This document shows positions 1 through 8,678 of a DNA stretch of 64,000 nt, one piece after another. Every line of letters begins with the position of its first letter. Position 1 is the stretch's first letter. Origin of the DNA: Chryseobacterium sp. W4I1 (GTDB lineage Bacteria; Bacteroidota; Bacteroidia; Flavobacteriales; Weeksellaceae); NCBI RefSeq assembly GCF_030816115.1, contig NZ_JAUSXQ010000001.1:3038001-3102000 (forward strand), given 5' to 3'. The notes beneath the pieces were generated by a model. It did no database searches and was not told where the DNA came from. It was given only the letters and a program-made list of their open reading frames with translations. The translations under genes and the position numbers were made by a program.

Positions 1-11
1 CACTTTTTCAT
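1..11 (-). CDS. start of a gene downstream of lemA (partial)
   Basis: An ATG on the minus strand (9-11) follows the lemA stop by only three bases and is followed by AAA AAG, so a co-transcribed gene probably begins here and leaves the window. In Bacteroidota the gene after lemA is often a TPM-domain membrane protein, but only three codons are visible and nothing in them shows that. Confidence 0.35.
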
Positions 12-14
12 CTG

Positions 15-563
15 TTAGAATTTTACGGTTGGAACTTCCCTTTCGGCGATATTATCCAGTTCAAAGAACGGCGATTTCTCAAATTTGTACATATTCGCCA
101 CAATATTGCTTGGGAAAGACTCTACCAGAGTATTGTTCTCGCGAACAGTCCCGTTATAATATCTTCTTGATTTTTCAACATCATTTTCTATAGAAGTAAG
201 CTCGCTCTGCAACTGTTGAAAGTTGGTATTGGCTTTCAGATCGGGATATTGTTCTGCCACAGCAAATAAATTCATCATTGCCTGATTCAGATTTTTCTCT
301 GCAGCTTCTTTAGCCTGAACCGAATCTGCATCTACAGCCTGAGTTCTGGCTCTGATCACACTGTCAAGGGTGTCACGTTCGTGAGTGGCATATCCTTTTA
401 CTGTTTCTACAAGATTAGGAATAAGGTCATGCCTTTTTTTAAGCATCACATCAATACTGCTCCACGCTTCCTGAACAAGATTTCTCAGTTTTACCAGGCG
501 GTTGTAGATAGAAACTCCGTAAAGGAGACATGCTGCGATTAAAACAATAATAACTATGGTCAT
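15..563 (-). CDS. lemA: LemA family protein
   Basis: This 182-residue protein has one N-terminal membrane segment (about residues 2-17, MTIVIIVLIAACLLYG) followed by a long helical domain with the family signature around YNRLVKLRN and AWSSIDVMLKKRHDLIPNL. The length and the order of one membrane anchor then an extracytoplasmic helical bundle are normal for LemA. The family is widespread and its molecular role is poorly defined. A second gene appears to start three bases after the stop, so it is probably the first gene of an operon. The family call is very secure; the function is not known from sequence. Confidence 0.93.
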   Translation of the reverse strand: MTIVIIVLIAACLLYGVSIYNRLVKLRNLVQEAWSSIDVMLKKRHDLIPNLVETVKGYATHERDTLDSVIRARTQAVDADSVQAKEAAEKNLNQAMMNLFAVAEQYPDLKANTNFQQLQSELTSIENDVEKSRRYYNGTVRENNTLVESFPSNIVANMYKFEKSPFFELDNIAEREVPTVKF

Positions 564-724
564 AATTTTTAAATTTTGTTCATTAAAAGTACTGTTTTTT
601 TGCTAAAATTATTCTTTTATTAAGGAAATCAGAAATCTGCTGTAATTGCATACTACAAAGGGAAGTTTAAGATTTCTAACTTCCATTAAGAATGAACTTA
701 AAAATGCTAAACCAATTTAATACA

Positions 725-758
725 ATAAAAAAAGTACCCGATGAAAACCGGATACTTT
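725..758 (-). terminator. intrinsic terminator of the NIL-domain gene
   Basis: Read on the minus strand, a stem of AAAGTA plus CCG paired with CGG plus TACTTT (one C/A mismatch) encloses a short loop and is followed by a T run. It lies just past the stop of the 105-residue gene. Confidence 0.7.
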
Positions 759-785
759 CTGTAATTAAAACTATATGAATCTCCC

Positions 786-1103
786 CTAAAAATACTTCCG
801 GCAGTTGTATTCCACCATGGTACTTAAAAGTTTATTTTTATTCAGATAAAACTCCAGGTTCTGATAGTCTTCTGAACTGACATTAATGTATAACTGTATT
901 GAACCAAAACTGTTCCCGTTCACATATTCCACATTAGCAGACAACACCTTGTGGCAGATCCCAAACTGATTGTAAATAGCATTCATTATATGCTCAAATT
1001 TCATTTTGCCATTTAATTCTATTTCCAGTATCAGTTCTTTTTTAGGCAGGCTCATCTTATTATTGGGGATGACCTGCAAAGTTGGATTAGGTGTAATCAT
1101 CAC
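786..1103 (-). CDS. stand-alone NIL-domain protein
   Basis: This 105-residue protein matches the overall pattern of the NIL domain, the ferredoxin-like fold found at the C-terminus of the methionine importer ATPase MetN. Visible parts are a first strand (about 24-32, ELILEIELNG), a helix (MKFEHIMNAIYNQFGI), strands around VEYVNGNSFGSIQLYINV, a second helix and a last strand ending TMVEYNC. In MetN the domain binds the substrate amino acid allosterically. Here there is no ATPase domain and no transporter gene nearby. It has its own terminator and so looks like an independent gene. It could be a free-standing sensor domain or the surviving tail of a lost metN. The fold is fairly sure, the role is open. 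Confidence 0.65.
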   Translation of the reverse strand: MMITPNPTLQVIPNNKMSLPKKELILEIELNGKMKFEHIMNAIYNQFGICHKVLSANVEYVNGNSFGSIQLYINVSSEDYQNLEFYLNKNKLLSTMVEYNCRKYF

Positions 1104-1336
1104 TAAACAATTTTTTGGTTAAACATTTTCTAGATCATGGTTGCTTTCTTGCGTTAAATCTTTGACAAAAGTATAAAAAAATATTAGTCCACCAAATTAG
1201 TAGACTATTATTTTCAAATTTTAACATAATTTCTTTTGCTAAAATGGTAATGGCAAAATTAATGCTGACAAACTTTTTATTTTTTCACCTCTAGCAGATA
1301 ATGCAGATTTCTTTAAATAATTTTAACCCTAAAAAA

Positions 1337-1374
1337 AATACCCCCGAAACAGCTTTATTTCAGGGGCATATTTT
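1337..1374 (-). terminator. intrinsic terminator of the YiiX-like gene
   Basis: On the minus strand a strong GC-rich hairpin (GCCCCTGAAA pairing with TTTCGGGGG) is followed by a run of eight T. It lies a few bases beyond the stop of the cysteine hydrolase gene. Confidence 0.85.
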
Positions 1375-1377
1375 CAT

Positions 1378-2049
1378 CTACAACTCTCCTAGTTTTTCTA
1401 ATTTTTCGGAGGCAGCCAGTCCGTTGGGATTACATCCGGGTTTTCCTTCCGGAACTTCCAGGTTTTTCTTTTTGTAAAATTCTGTCCAGAATTCATTGAT
1501 TTTACCTGTTTTGGGATCTACGAATGTCATAGGTTCCAGCTTGAAAATATTGTATTCCCTGAATGCTCTTTCAATATAATCTGAACAGTAGTATGAATTT
1601 TCTTCTAAAATATAATTGAAATTATAAGGCTTCCCAACCATTGATTCAGCTTTTTTCAGAGCTTCAGGAATCGCTTTCTGAAATTTAGGTTTTAAGCGGT
1701 AAACAACCACTTTCTGTCCTTCATCAGACTGATCTTTAATAAAAGATGCGAGATTCTGTTTTTGGGAACCTCCTTTGGGTGCAGCATGAAGAACATACCA
1801 TTGCTTATCCTGTTCTTCCACAATTCCAATATGATCAAATGAGGCTTCTTTCTTTTTCTGAGTTACATTATTGATCGCTCCGGAAAGTCCGGTTTCTTTT
1901 GCCGTCACGAAAAGAAGATCTCCATTCTTTAGCCGCACTCCTTTAGAACGTGAAGTACAATATTGCAGCAGCAGAATTATAACAAGGAAAAAAGTATAGA
2001 GTATTGCTTTTCCAGTTTTTTGAAGAGGCTTTTTTTTAAATTTAATCAT
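1378..2049 (-). CDS. YiiX/YebB-like NlpC/P60 family cysteine hydrolase
   Basis: The 223-residue protein has an N-terminal hydrophobic segment (about 16-31) and then a permuted papain-like fold as in YiiX/YaeF proteins. It starts with GDLLFVTA, carries the probable catalytic His in FDHIGIVEE and the probable catalytic Cys in NSYYCSDYIERAF. Proteins of this family act on amide bonds in the cell envelope; the exact substrate is unknown. A Cys follows the membrane segment (LLQYCTS) but the sequence is a poor lipobox, so it may be a plain membrane anchor. It sits upstream of the NIL gene on the same strand but is separated from it by a terminator. Confidence 0.8.
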   Translation of the reverse strand: MIKFKKKPLQKTGKAILYTFFLVIILLLQYCTSRSKGVRLKNGDLLFVTAKETGLSGAINNVTQKKKEASFDHIGIVEEQDKQWYVLHAAPKGGSQKQNLASFIKDQSDEGQKVVVYRLKPKFQKAIPEALKKAESMVGKPYNFNYILEENSYYCSDYIERAFREYNIFKLEPMTFVDPKTGKINEFWTEFYKKKNLEVPEGKPGCNPNGLAASEKLEKLGEL

Positions 2050-2097
2050 AAGGTGGATGTGAAGGAATAATGAGAATTTGATTCTATGCTGATCAAA

Positions 2098-2559
2098 TTA
2101 TTTTTTCTTTTTAAACTGAGCTTCATAAATATTAATCCAGTCTTCTACGGTCATTTTTTTACTAACCTCAGCAATGAGCTCAAAAGGAATGTCATCCATT
2201 TTTTTGAATCGTACACAGGATTTTCCCATATCCAGTTTTCTTTTTGAATATTTAGGATATTCGGCAACAAACCAGTTCAGTAATTCAGGATCTGCATACA
2301 TTCCCATATGATAGAATGCAATAAAGTTCTTCTGAGAAGCCAGCCCCATAAAAGGCAGCGGAGAACCCGGCGCACAGTGATACCCTGCTGGATAAGTTTC
2401 TAGAGGAACTGCCCAGCCTACCATTCCATAGCTGACATTTTCTTTGAAACCTTGGGGTAGATTTTCGTTTACGGTATCAAATATTTTTTTGAAAACTTCC
2501 TGTCTTTCTTCAGGAATTTTTGAAATATAATCGGTTACAGAATCCGCCAGAATTTGCAT
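2098..2559 (-). CDS. DUF1801 (YdhG-like) domain protein
   Basis: This 153-residue cytoplasmic protein fits the DUF1801/YdhG-type fold: a helical start (about 1-35), a central strand segment with SYGMVGWAVP, FMGLASQKNFIAFYHMGMY, then GKSCVRFKKMDDIPFELI and a C-terminal helix with WINIYEAQFKKKK. No catalytic residues are recognised in the family. It lies 49 bases upstream of the YiiX-like gene on the same strand, so the two may be co-transcribed. No signal peptide. Family assignment is good; function unknown. Confidence 0.8.
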   Translation of the reverse strand: MQILADSVTDYISKIPEERQEVFKKIFDTVNENLPQGFKENVSYGMVGWAVPLETYPAGYHCAPGSPLPFMGLASQKNFIAFYHMGMYADPELLNWFVAEYPKYSKRKLDMGKSCVRFKKMDDIPFELIAEVSKKMTVEDWINIYEAQFKKKK

Positions 2560-2629
2560 TTTCAGTTAAGTTTTAAGATACTTCCAAAATAACAAAATTT
2601 ATGGATATTCTGCATCAAATTTAATTCAT

Positions 2630-2656
2630 AAAAAAGCAGCAGTACATCAATGTACT
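2630..2656 (-). terminator. intrinsic terminator of the FN3 T9SS protein gene
   Basis: On the minus strand, AGC-GGCAGTACA pairs with TGTACTGC-GCT around a TTGA loop and is followed by seven T. It lies some 30 bases past the stop of the large T9SS gene. Confidence 0.85.
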
Positions 2657-2685
2657 GCCGCTGAATTTTATTGACATTAAAAAAA

Positions 2686-4482
2686 TTATTTTTTGATCGT
2701 TTTCACAGTAGACTGTGATCCGTCTTTAAAATAGATCGTTACAAAATACAACCCTGTGTTCAGTGTGCTCAGATCAAGCTCTTTTACAGGACCGGTAAAG
2801 GTTTTCAGTGTTCGGCCTGAAGCATCACCTACTGCTACAGATTTTACTTCTCTGCTATCCGAAATATACAGGATATCTCTGAATGGATTAGGATGAACTG
2901 ACGCTTTCTTTACCTCCCCTTTTACTTCTGAAGTACTCAGCTGGGCACTTTCTACAGTAAAATTGTCAACATAAAAATTGTAGTCCGGAGCATCATTCAC
3001 TGTTCCGTCCGTTGCATAAAAAGCAAATACAGTATTGGCACTGCTATATCCTGTTAACGTATAAACATACTGGGTAGAGGTATTGGTTGGTGCGTTAGCT
3101 GCGTTCCATGTTTCCAGGGTCGTCCATGTAGTTCCTCCGTCGTTTGAAGCTAAAAACTGCACCACATCATCGGATCCCATTGGTGAAGAACTCGTACTAA
3201 GATAAGCAGCTACACCATAGTCAAATTTAACCTTATATGAGCCAGCTGAAAGATTAAAAGGTACGGTCTTCAGCCAGCCTGCTCTTCCTGTACTATATAA
3301 ATTGATGGTTGCTGATCCTCCAGACCCTGTTCCTAAGAATCCGCCAGATCCCCAATAAGCTGTTGTTCCTGTAGGTCCAGTATCAGGACTTCCTCCGGAA
3401 AGACCGGCTGCCCAGCATGTTCCCGGGAAGCTGCTGAAATCGTTGGTATATGACGGCATCACAGCACCGCATAAAGTAGTAAATGTTCCGCCAAGTGACC
3501 AGCTGCTTTGAGCCGTTGCCGTACTGCAATTGCTTCTTACCCAATAATAATACACTGTACTTGGTGATAAAGACGGAATAGTAAATGTATTTCCTGTAAC
3601 TCCCGGATGACTAGGTGCTGTAGCACTTGTAGGAGCCGTATTGGTGGTACTGTAATAAATATCATAACTTACAGCCTGAACACTGCCAGGTATTGTCCAT
3701 AACACCTGGGCTGAGTTTGAAGTAAGAGTTCCGACAGGCTGAAGTGTAGGAGCCACACAATCTGTGTAGGCATCCGCTGAAAAAGCAAAAACATTGGCAA
3801 TTCCGGTACCGCTGACTTTCGTTACAGTAACACTTTGAACAGGCTTTGTCTGATTGGCCGCATCAATCGTTAATGCCGTCTGATAAAGTCTCGGATTTGA
3901 AGAATTCGGTTCCAAAACATTATTTGTTCTGTTGATTCTTCCAATTCCCTGGATCGCATAATTTGATCCGCCATACCAGTCAGAGATAGCTATTCCTGAA
4001 AATATCTGGGAAGTATTATCCGTAAAATTAACAGTCACATTAACTGTGCAGGTTCCACTTCCACCGGTAGAGAGCATATACACTTTAAAGGCTGGAACAG
4101 GCGTGACAAATGCCAGTGTTCCACTGTTGCTTCCCGTTGCGCTACTGGAAATTTTCAAGGAATTGTTCCCATAAAGGTCTCCCAGTTGAAAACTTAATCC
4201 CGGTGTAGAAGCTGCCACAGAATTAATCAATCCATTGACGGGAAGTCCATAGGTAATTGGCGTGCTGCTTGAGGTAAGCTTAAAATCTCTTGCCACAAAG
4301 GCAAACGATACTCCATCAACATCTTCTGTAGTACTTCCTGTAGCCGGACCTACATCATTAGCAATAACGTCTGCCGTGTATCCTGAGGAGACAGGCATGG
4401 TCTGAAAATTTTGGGCGTTCACGGTAGATATTGCAAAAAGAGCTACTGCCGGTAAAAGTTTAATTGGTAAATGTATTTTCAT
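2686..4482 (-). CDS. T9SS-secreted protein with fibronectin type III domain
   Basis: This 598-residue secreted protein starts with a Sec signal peptide (about 1-23, ending STVNAQ). An N-terminal beta-rich region of about 220 residues is followed by a fibronectin type III domain (about 240-335; SNSAQVLWTIPGS, YDIYYSTTN, SPSTVYYYWVRSNC) and a jelly-roll-like region (about 345-510) with two Trp-rich stretches. It ends in a type A T9SS sorting domain (VHPNPFRDILYI ... LDLSTLNTGLYFVTI ... VKTIKK). Such proteins are exported by T9SS and anchored or released at the cell surface. There is no enzymatic motif I can name; an adhesin or carbohydrate-binding role is possible. It is monocistronic, with its own terminator. 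Confidence 0.85.
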   Translation of the reverse strand: MKIHLPIKLLPAVALFAISTVNAQNFQTMPVSSGYTADVIANDVGPATGSTTEDVDGVSFAFVARDFKLTSSSTPITYGLPVNGLINSVAASTPGLSFQLGDLYGNNSLKISSSATGSNSGTLAFVTPVPAFKVYMLSTGGSGTCTVNVTVNFTDNTSQIFSGIAISDWYGGSNYAIQGIGRINRTNNVLEPNSSNPRLYQTALTIDAANQTKPVQSVTVTKVSGTGIANVFAFSADAYTDCVAPTLQPVGTLTSNSAQVLWTIPGSVQAVSYDIYYSTTNTAPTSATAPSHPGVTGNTFTIPSLSPSTVYYYWVRSNCSTATAQSSWSLGGTFTTLCGAVMPSYTNDFSSFPGTCWAAGLSGGSPDTGPTGTTAYWGSGGFLGTGSGGSATINLYSTGRAGWLKTVPFNLSAGSYKVKFDYGVAAYLSTSSSPMGSDDVVQFLASNDGGTTWTTLETWNAANAPTNTSTQYVYTLTGYSSANTVFAFYATDGTVNDAPDYNFYVDNFTVESAQLSTSEVKGEVKKASVHPNPFRDILYISDSREVKSVAVGDASGRTLKTFTGPVKELDLSTLNTGLYFVTIYFKDGSQSTVKTIKK

Positions 4483-4890
4483 AATTATTTTTAATTAGCG
4501 CCTGAAATCAACAAAAACATCAATACAAAATCAATATTTTTATTAAATAACCAGACATTTGTTAATAAGTTTAAAATATTAATATAAAATACCAAATAAA
4601 AACATTTAATTATTTTCCAACCAATACTTTATTCACATTTTAATGTACTATTTTAACAATTCCGCTCTTTTTTGACATCCAATCAATCTCAGTGAACTTA
4701 TTTTTTCAACAAACTGACAGCCAGTATCAATAATAAACAGACAGGAATAGAATTATAGACCAAAGAGCAGACAATAATCAAATTCAATTCATTGATTTTC
4801 AGAACAATTAAAAACTAATCAAAATGAATAGCGGGTTATTTTATTATTGAGAAATTAAATCTTATTTTTGCCATACAAATTTTTTGAACA
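4483..4890. other. AT-rich divergent intergenic region
   Basis: This 408-base gap separates the divergent T9SS protein and aminotransferase genes. It is very AT-rich and contains no credible open reading frame or RNA gene. The only clear element is the -7 box of the aminotransferase promoter at its right end. The left part should hold the promoter of the T9SS gene, but I see no exact TAnnTTTG there. Confidence 0.5.
4863..4870 (+). promoter_or_regulatory. -7 promoter element of the aminotransferase gene
   Basis: TATTTTTG matches the Bacteroidota -7 consensus TAnnTTTG and lies 20 bases before the ATG. No good -33 TTG at the usual spacing is visible. Confidence 0.65.
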
Positions 4891-6096
4891 ATGCCAAATA
4901 TTTCAAACAGAGCACAGCATATGCCGCCATCGCCGGTAAGAAAACTGGTTCCTTACGCTTTAAAAGCTAAACAGCAGGGAATAAAAGTATATCACCTTAA
5001 TATCGGACAGCCTGATATTGAAACACCGGAAACAGCTCTAAATGCTTTAAAGAATATTGATCTTAAAGTCTTAGAATATGCACTTTCTGAAGGTAATATA
5101 GAATACAGAAAAGCTCTTACGGAGTATTATCACAGTTTAGGTTTTGCAGATCTTACCCCAGATAATTTCATTGTTACCAATGGAGGTTCTGAAGCGTTGA
5201 ACTTTGCCATATCTACTTTATGTGACGATGGTGATGAGGTTATCATTCCTGAGCCTTACTATGCTAATTATAATGGTTTCACAAGTACATTCAATGTGAA
5301 TGTAGTGGCTGTGCCTTCTACTATTGATACCGGTTTTGCCCTTCCTCCGATCGAAGAATTTGAGAAAAAAATCACAGATAAAACAAGAGCCATCGTTATC
5401 TGCAATCCGGGAAACCCTACAGGATATCTTTATACCCGTGAGGAGCTTCGCCAACTGGCAGAAATTGCGTTGAAATATGACATCGTTATTATCTCAGACG
5501 AGGTATACAGAGAATATGTATATGACGGAAAACAGCAAATATCTATGCTTGATTTCCCGGAACTTAGTGAAAACTGCATTATCATTGATTCGGAATCTAA
5601 ACGTTATTCTATGTGTGGCGTAAGAATCGGATGTATGCTTACCCGTTCTAAAAAGATCCGTGATGCAGCAATGCTTTTTGCACAGGCAAGATTAAGCCCG
5701 GTACTTTTGGGACAGATTGCAGCAACAGCAGCTCACCAGAACGATGGAGCCTATATCAGGGCGGTAAGAGAAGAATATACCCACAGAAGAAATATCCTGG
5801 TAGACCTCCTGAATGCTATTCCTGGAGTAATTTGTCCTAAACCGAGAGGAGCATTTTACTGTGTAGCAGAGCTTCCGGTAGATGATACTGAGAAATTTGC
5901 ACAATGGCTTTTAGAAAAATATTCCCTTAATAAGGAAACGATCATGGTAGCGCCTGCGGGAGGTTTCTACAGCGATCCTGAATTGGGAAAAAAACAGGTA
6001 AGAATAGCTTACGTCTTGAAAGAGGAAGATCTAAAGAAAAGTGCTGAAATCCTTAAGCAGGCCTTAAAGAAATACAGAGAAGAATTTAGTCTTTAA
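4891..6096 (+). CDS. PLP-dependent aminotransferase, class I/II
   Basis: The 401-residue protein is a fold-type I aminotransferase of the aspartate aminotransferase group. It shows the substrate and cofactor motifs NIGQPDIETP (about 38-47), TNGGSEAL, NPGNPTG with the conserved Asn, ISDEVYREY, the PLP-binding Lys in SESKRYSMCGVRIG and a late RIAY Arg. Such enzymes move an amino group between an amino acid and a 2-oxo acid in the cytoplasm; the exact substrate (aspartate, aromatic, other) cannot be told from sequence. It is followed after 13 bases by a lipoprotein gene, and the start is supported by a -7 box 20 bases upstream. Confidence 0.9.
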   Translation: MPNISNRAQHMPPSPVRKLVPYALKAKQQGIKVYHLNIGQPDIETPETALNALKNIDLKVLEYALSEGNIEYRKALTEYYHSLGFADLTPDNFIVTNGGSEALNFAISTLCDDGDEVIIPEPYYANYNGFTSTFNVNVVAVPSTIDTGFALPPIEEFEKKITDKTRAIVICNPGNPTGYLYTREELRQLAEIALKYDIVIISDEVYREYVYDGKQQISMLDFPELSENCIIIDSESKRYSMCGVRIGCMLTRSKKIRDAAMLFAQARLSPVLLGQIAATAAHQNDGAYIRAVREEYTHRRNILVDLLNAIPGVICPKPRGAFYCVAELPVDDTEKFAQWLLEKYSLNKETIMVAPAGGFYSDPELGKKQVRIAYVLKEEDLKKSAEILKQALKKYREEFSL

Positions 6097-6109
6097 AATA
6101 TAATCTATA

Positions 6110-6595
6110 ATGCCGGCAATAAAAAATATCCATCTGAAACTTCTGTTTTCAAGTTTTTTGCTGCCGGCATTTTTTTCCTGTGACAAGAGCAAGGAACAAT
6201 CTCCTACCGATTCTCAGAATCCTAATGAAATAACATTTATCGGCCTGTCCAATATTGGTGGGGATCAGGGAGATTACAAGATCATTAAAGTTACCAAAGA
6301 ATCAATTCGGGCAGAACAGGGAACTACAGCCCTCCGGACTCATAAAGAATGGGATTCTGTCATGAGTGCAGAAACCTGGAAACATCTGATCTCTTCGATC
6401 AATACGAAAGACCTTGATGAGATAGAAAGTTCTCCCAGCAAACAGTCTGTGGACGGTATTGACGAAACTTTTCAGATCAGGACTCCCAAAAAGTCTCATA
6501 TTTATGTCAATTCTTATGCAGATACACTGCACTACAAACAGCTGAAGCAGTTTAAAGAACACCTCAACCTCATTCTTCCAAAAGAATACAGATAA
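6110..6595 (+). CDS. small predicted lipoprotein
   Basis: This 161-residue protein has a lipoprotein signal peptide (about 1-24) with a lipobox-like LLPAFFSC; the Cys is followed by Asp, Lys and Ser. The mature part is polar, with a strand-helix pattern and no domain I recognise. It sits between the aminotransferase and murB with gaps of 13 and 3 bases, so it is almost surely co-transcribed with them. Its start codon lies inside one arm of a 10-base inverted repeat whose other arm (6162-6171) is followed by seven T, an arrangement that could act as a terminator (see findings). Envelope location is inferred; function unknown. Confidence 0.75.
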   Translation: MPAIKNIHLKLLFSSFLLPAFFSCDKSKEQSPTDSQNPNEITFIGLSNIGGDQGDYKIIKVTKESIRAEQGTTALRTHKEWDSVMSAETWKHLISSINTKDLDEIESSPSKQSVDGIDETFQIRTPKKSHIYVNSYADTLHYKQLKQFKEHLNLILPKEYR

Positions 6596-6598
6596 ATC

Positions 6599-7612
6599 AT
6601 GCAAGAAAATTTTTCCTTAAAATCCTACAATACATTTGGCGTTGACGTCAAAGCAAAATATTTTACTGAAGCAGAAACTATTGAAGAACTGAAGAACGCA
6701 GTCAATTACTCAAAAGATCATGGACTTTCTGTTCTGTTTTTGGGTGGCGGAAGCAATATTCTTTTCACAAAGGATTTTAACGGTCTTGCTATTAAGCTCA
6801 GTTTAAAAGGAATTTCTGAAGAACACCTTAATGAAAATGAAGTTCTGGTAACGGCAAAAGCAGGGGAAAACTGGCATGAATTCGTAATGTACAGCCTTGA
6901 ACACAATTATGGCGGACTGGAAAATCTTTCTTTGATCCCCGGAAATGTAGGCACTTCACCGATGCAGAATATCGGAGCTTACGGAACGGAAATAAAAGAT
7001 GTTTTTGTAAGCTGTATGGTTTTGGATCTTGAAAACCTTGAGCTTAGGATTTTTGATCTCGGGGAATGCAGATTCGGTTATAGGGATTCTATCTTTAAGC
7101 AGGAAGGAAAAGGCAGATATGTGATTCTGGAAGTTACTTTTAAATTGACGAAGAAAGATCACCACATCAAAACAGAATACGGAGCAATAAAAACTGAACT
7201 GGAAAATTTAGGAATTACTCATCCTACGATTCAGGATATCTCTAAAGCAGTGATCAATATCAGGCAGAGCAAACTGCCAGATCCTAAGGTAACTGGAAAT
7301 GCGGGAAGCTTCTTTAAAAATCCGACTATTCCCCTTACCCAGTTTGAAGGTTTAAAACAAAATTTTGAAAATATCCCAGGTTATCCGAATGGAGACTCCG
7401 TAAAAGTACCGGCTGGCTGGCTGATCGAACAATGCGGATGGAAGGGAAAACAGATTGGAAATGTAGCTTCCCATCAGCTTCAGGCACTGGTAATCGTGAA
7501 TGCTACCGGAAATGCTACCGGAAAAGAAATTTATGATTTTTCTACAGAAATTATCAGTTCCGTAAAAGAAAAGTTCGGTATAGATCTGGAAAGGGAGGTA
7601 AATATTATATAA
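6599..7612 (+). CDS. murB: UDP-N-acetylenolpyruvoylglucosamine reductase
   Basis: MurB reduces the enolpyruvyl group of UDP-GlcNAc-enolpyruvate with NADPH and FAD to form UDP-MurNAc, the second committed step of peptidoglycan synthesis. The 337-residue protein has the FAD-binding motifs LFLGGGSNILFT (about 46-57) and LIPGNVGTSPMQNIGAYG (about 116-133), the catalytic Ser in NAGSFFKNP and AGWLIEQCGWKG near the C-terminus, as expected of a type I MurB. It begins three bases after the lipoprotein stop and is the last gene of that unit. Confidence 0.96.
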   Translation: MQENFSLKSYNTFGVDVKAKYFTEAETIEELKNAVNYSKDHGLSVLFLGGGSNILFTKDFNGLAIKLSLKGISEEHLNENEVLVTAKAGENWHEFVMYSLEHNYGGLENLSLIPGNVGTSPMQNIGAYGTEIKDVFVSCMVLDLENLELRIFDLGECRFGYRDSIFKQEGKGRYVILEVTFKLTKKDHHIKTEYGAIKTELENLGITHPTIQDISKAVINIRQSKLPDPKVTGNAGSFFKNPTIPLTQFEGLKQNFENIPGYPNGDSVKVPAGWLIEQCGWKGKQIGNVASHQLQALVIVNATGNATGKEIYDFSTEIISSVKEKFGIDLEREVNII

Positions 7613-7874
7613 ATTCTTCCGATACAACACCAATTTTTATAGTTTATAATATGATGTTTCGTTAATACACTACCTTTAGAAGATAAATAGGCTTATCTTT
7701 AAATCTTATTCAACGAGTTTTTTAAGGTATTGTGAGTATCTGCAAAAAGAAACAGACTCTCGTCTTTAAGTCATTTTCTGAAACAGAATACAAAATGAAA
7801 CATCCGGAATTTCCATTGGAACAAGAATAATTCTCTATTTTAGCTAAAATTATTTTTCATTAAAACACGAAAAT

Positions 7875-8678
7875 ATGAAAATCGCTATTCTGGGTGCCGG
7901 CAATATGGGCCTTTCCTTTTCAAAATCATTTTTAAAATATGAGCTGATCAAGCCGGAACATCTTCACCTCATCATAAGAAATCAGTCTAAGATCTCTAAA
8001 ATAGCCGAAGACTTTCCAAAATCTAAAATTTCTACTTTTGAAGAAACGAAGGAGCTGGATGCCGATCTTATTATCATTGCTGTAAAGCCTCAGGATTTTC
8101 AGCATGTTGCCCAGAGCTTCCAATTTATATTGAAAGAGAATCAGATGATCCTATCTATCATGGCAGGGATCAATATCGGAAAGATTCAAAATTTATTAAA
8201 TCATCGTCTGGTTGTAAGAGCTATGCCGAACTCTCCTACCCTTCTGGGAATGGGAATCACCGGTTATACGGCTGCAGAAGGTATTTCTTTCAGCCAGCTT
8301 ATTAATATTGAAAGACTCCTGAACAGCACCGGAAGATCTGTATATCTGGAGGATGAAAATCTTCTGGATGGCGTTACCGCACTTTCAGGAAGCGGACCGG
8401 CTTATTTTTATTATATTATTGATGCTATGATCAAGGCAGGTGTTGAAATGGGCATCGAGGAAAATCTTTCACAACTTTTTGTAAAACAGACAATGCTGGG
8501 CGCTTACCATCTCATTAACAATTCGGACAAAAGTCTTGAGGAACTCATTAAAGATGTTGCATCCAAAGGAGGAACCACTGAAGCTGCCTTAAAAACATTT
8601 GAAGATCAAAATTTTAAAGAAATTTTAAAAAACGGAATTTTAAATGCTGAAAAAAGAGCTAAAGAACTAAATGGCTAA
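7875..8678 (+). CDS. proC: pyrroline-5-carboxylate reductase
   Basis: ProC reduces 1-pyrroline-5-carboxylate to proline with NAD(P)H, the last step of proline synthesis. The 267-residue protein has an N-terminal Rossmann motif (MKIAILGAGNMG), the conserved VVRAMPNSPTLLGMG and the family signature around ALSGSGPAYFYYIIDAM, plus the C-terminal helical dimerisation part with DVASKGGTTEAAL. It is monocistronic. Its last 12 bases overlap the end of the convergent vanZ-like gene. A perfect 14-base palindrome (ATTTTAGCTAAAAT, 7837-7850) lies 24 bases before the start and may be a regulatory site. Confidence 0.96.
   Translation: MKIAILGAGNMGLSFSKSFLKYELIKPEHLHLIIRNQSKISKIAEDFPKSKISTFEETKELDADLIIIAVKPQDFQHVAQSFQFILKENQMILSIMAGINIGKIQNLLNHRLVVRAMPNSPTLLGMGITGYTAAEGISFSQLINIERLLNSTGRSVYLEDENLLDGVTALSGSGPAYFYYIIDAMIKAGVEMGIEENLSQLFVKQTMLGAYHLINNSDKSLEELIKDVASKGGTTEAALKTFEDQNFKEILKNGILNAEKRAKELNG

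Noticed and set aside
1183..1205. Imperfect inverted repeat (TAGTC ... GACTA) upstream of the NIL gene, considered as an amino acid riboswitch or operator
   Set aside because: The stem is only five bases with no conserved core of any riboswitch that I know; chance in AT-rich DNA is likely.
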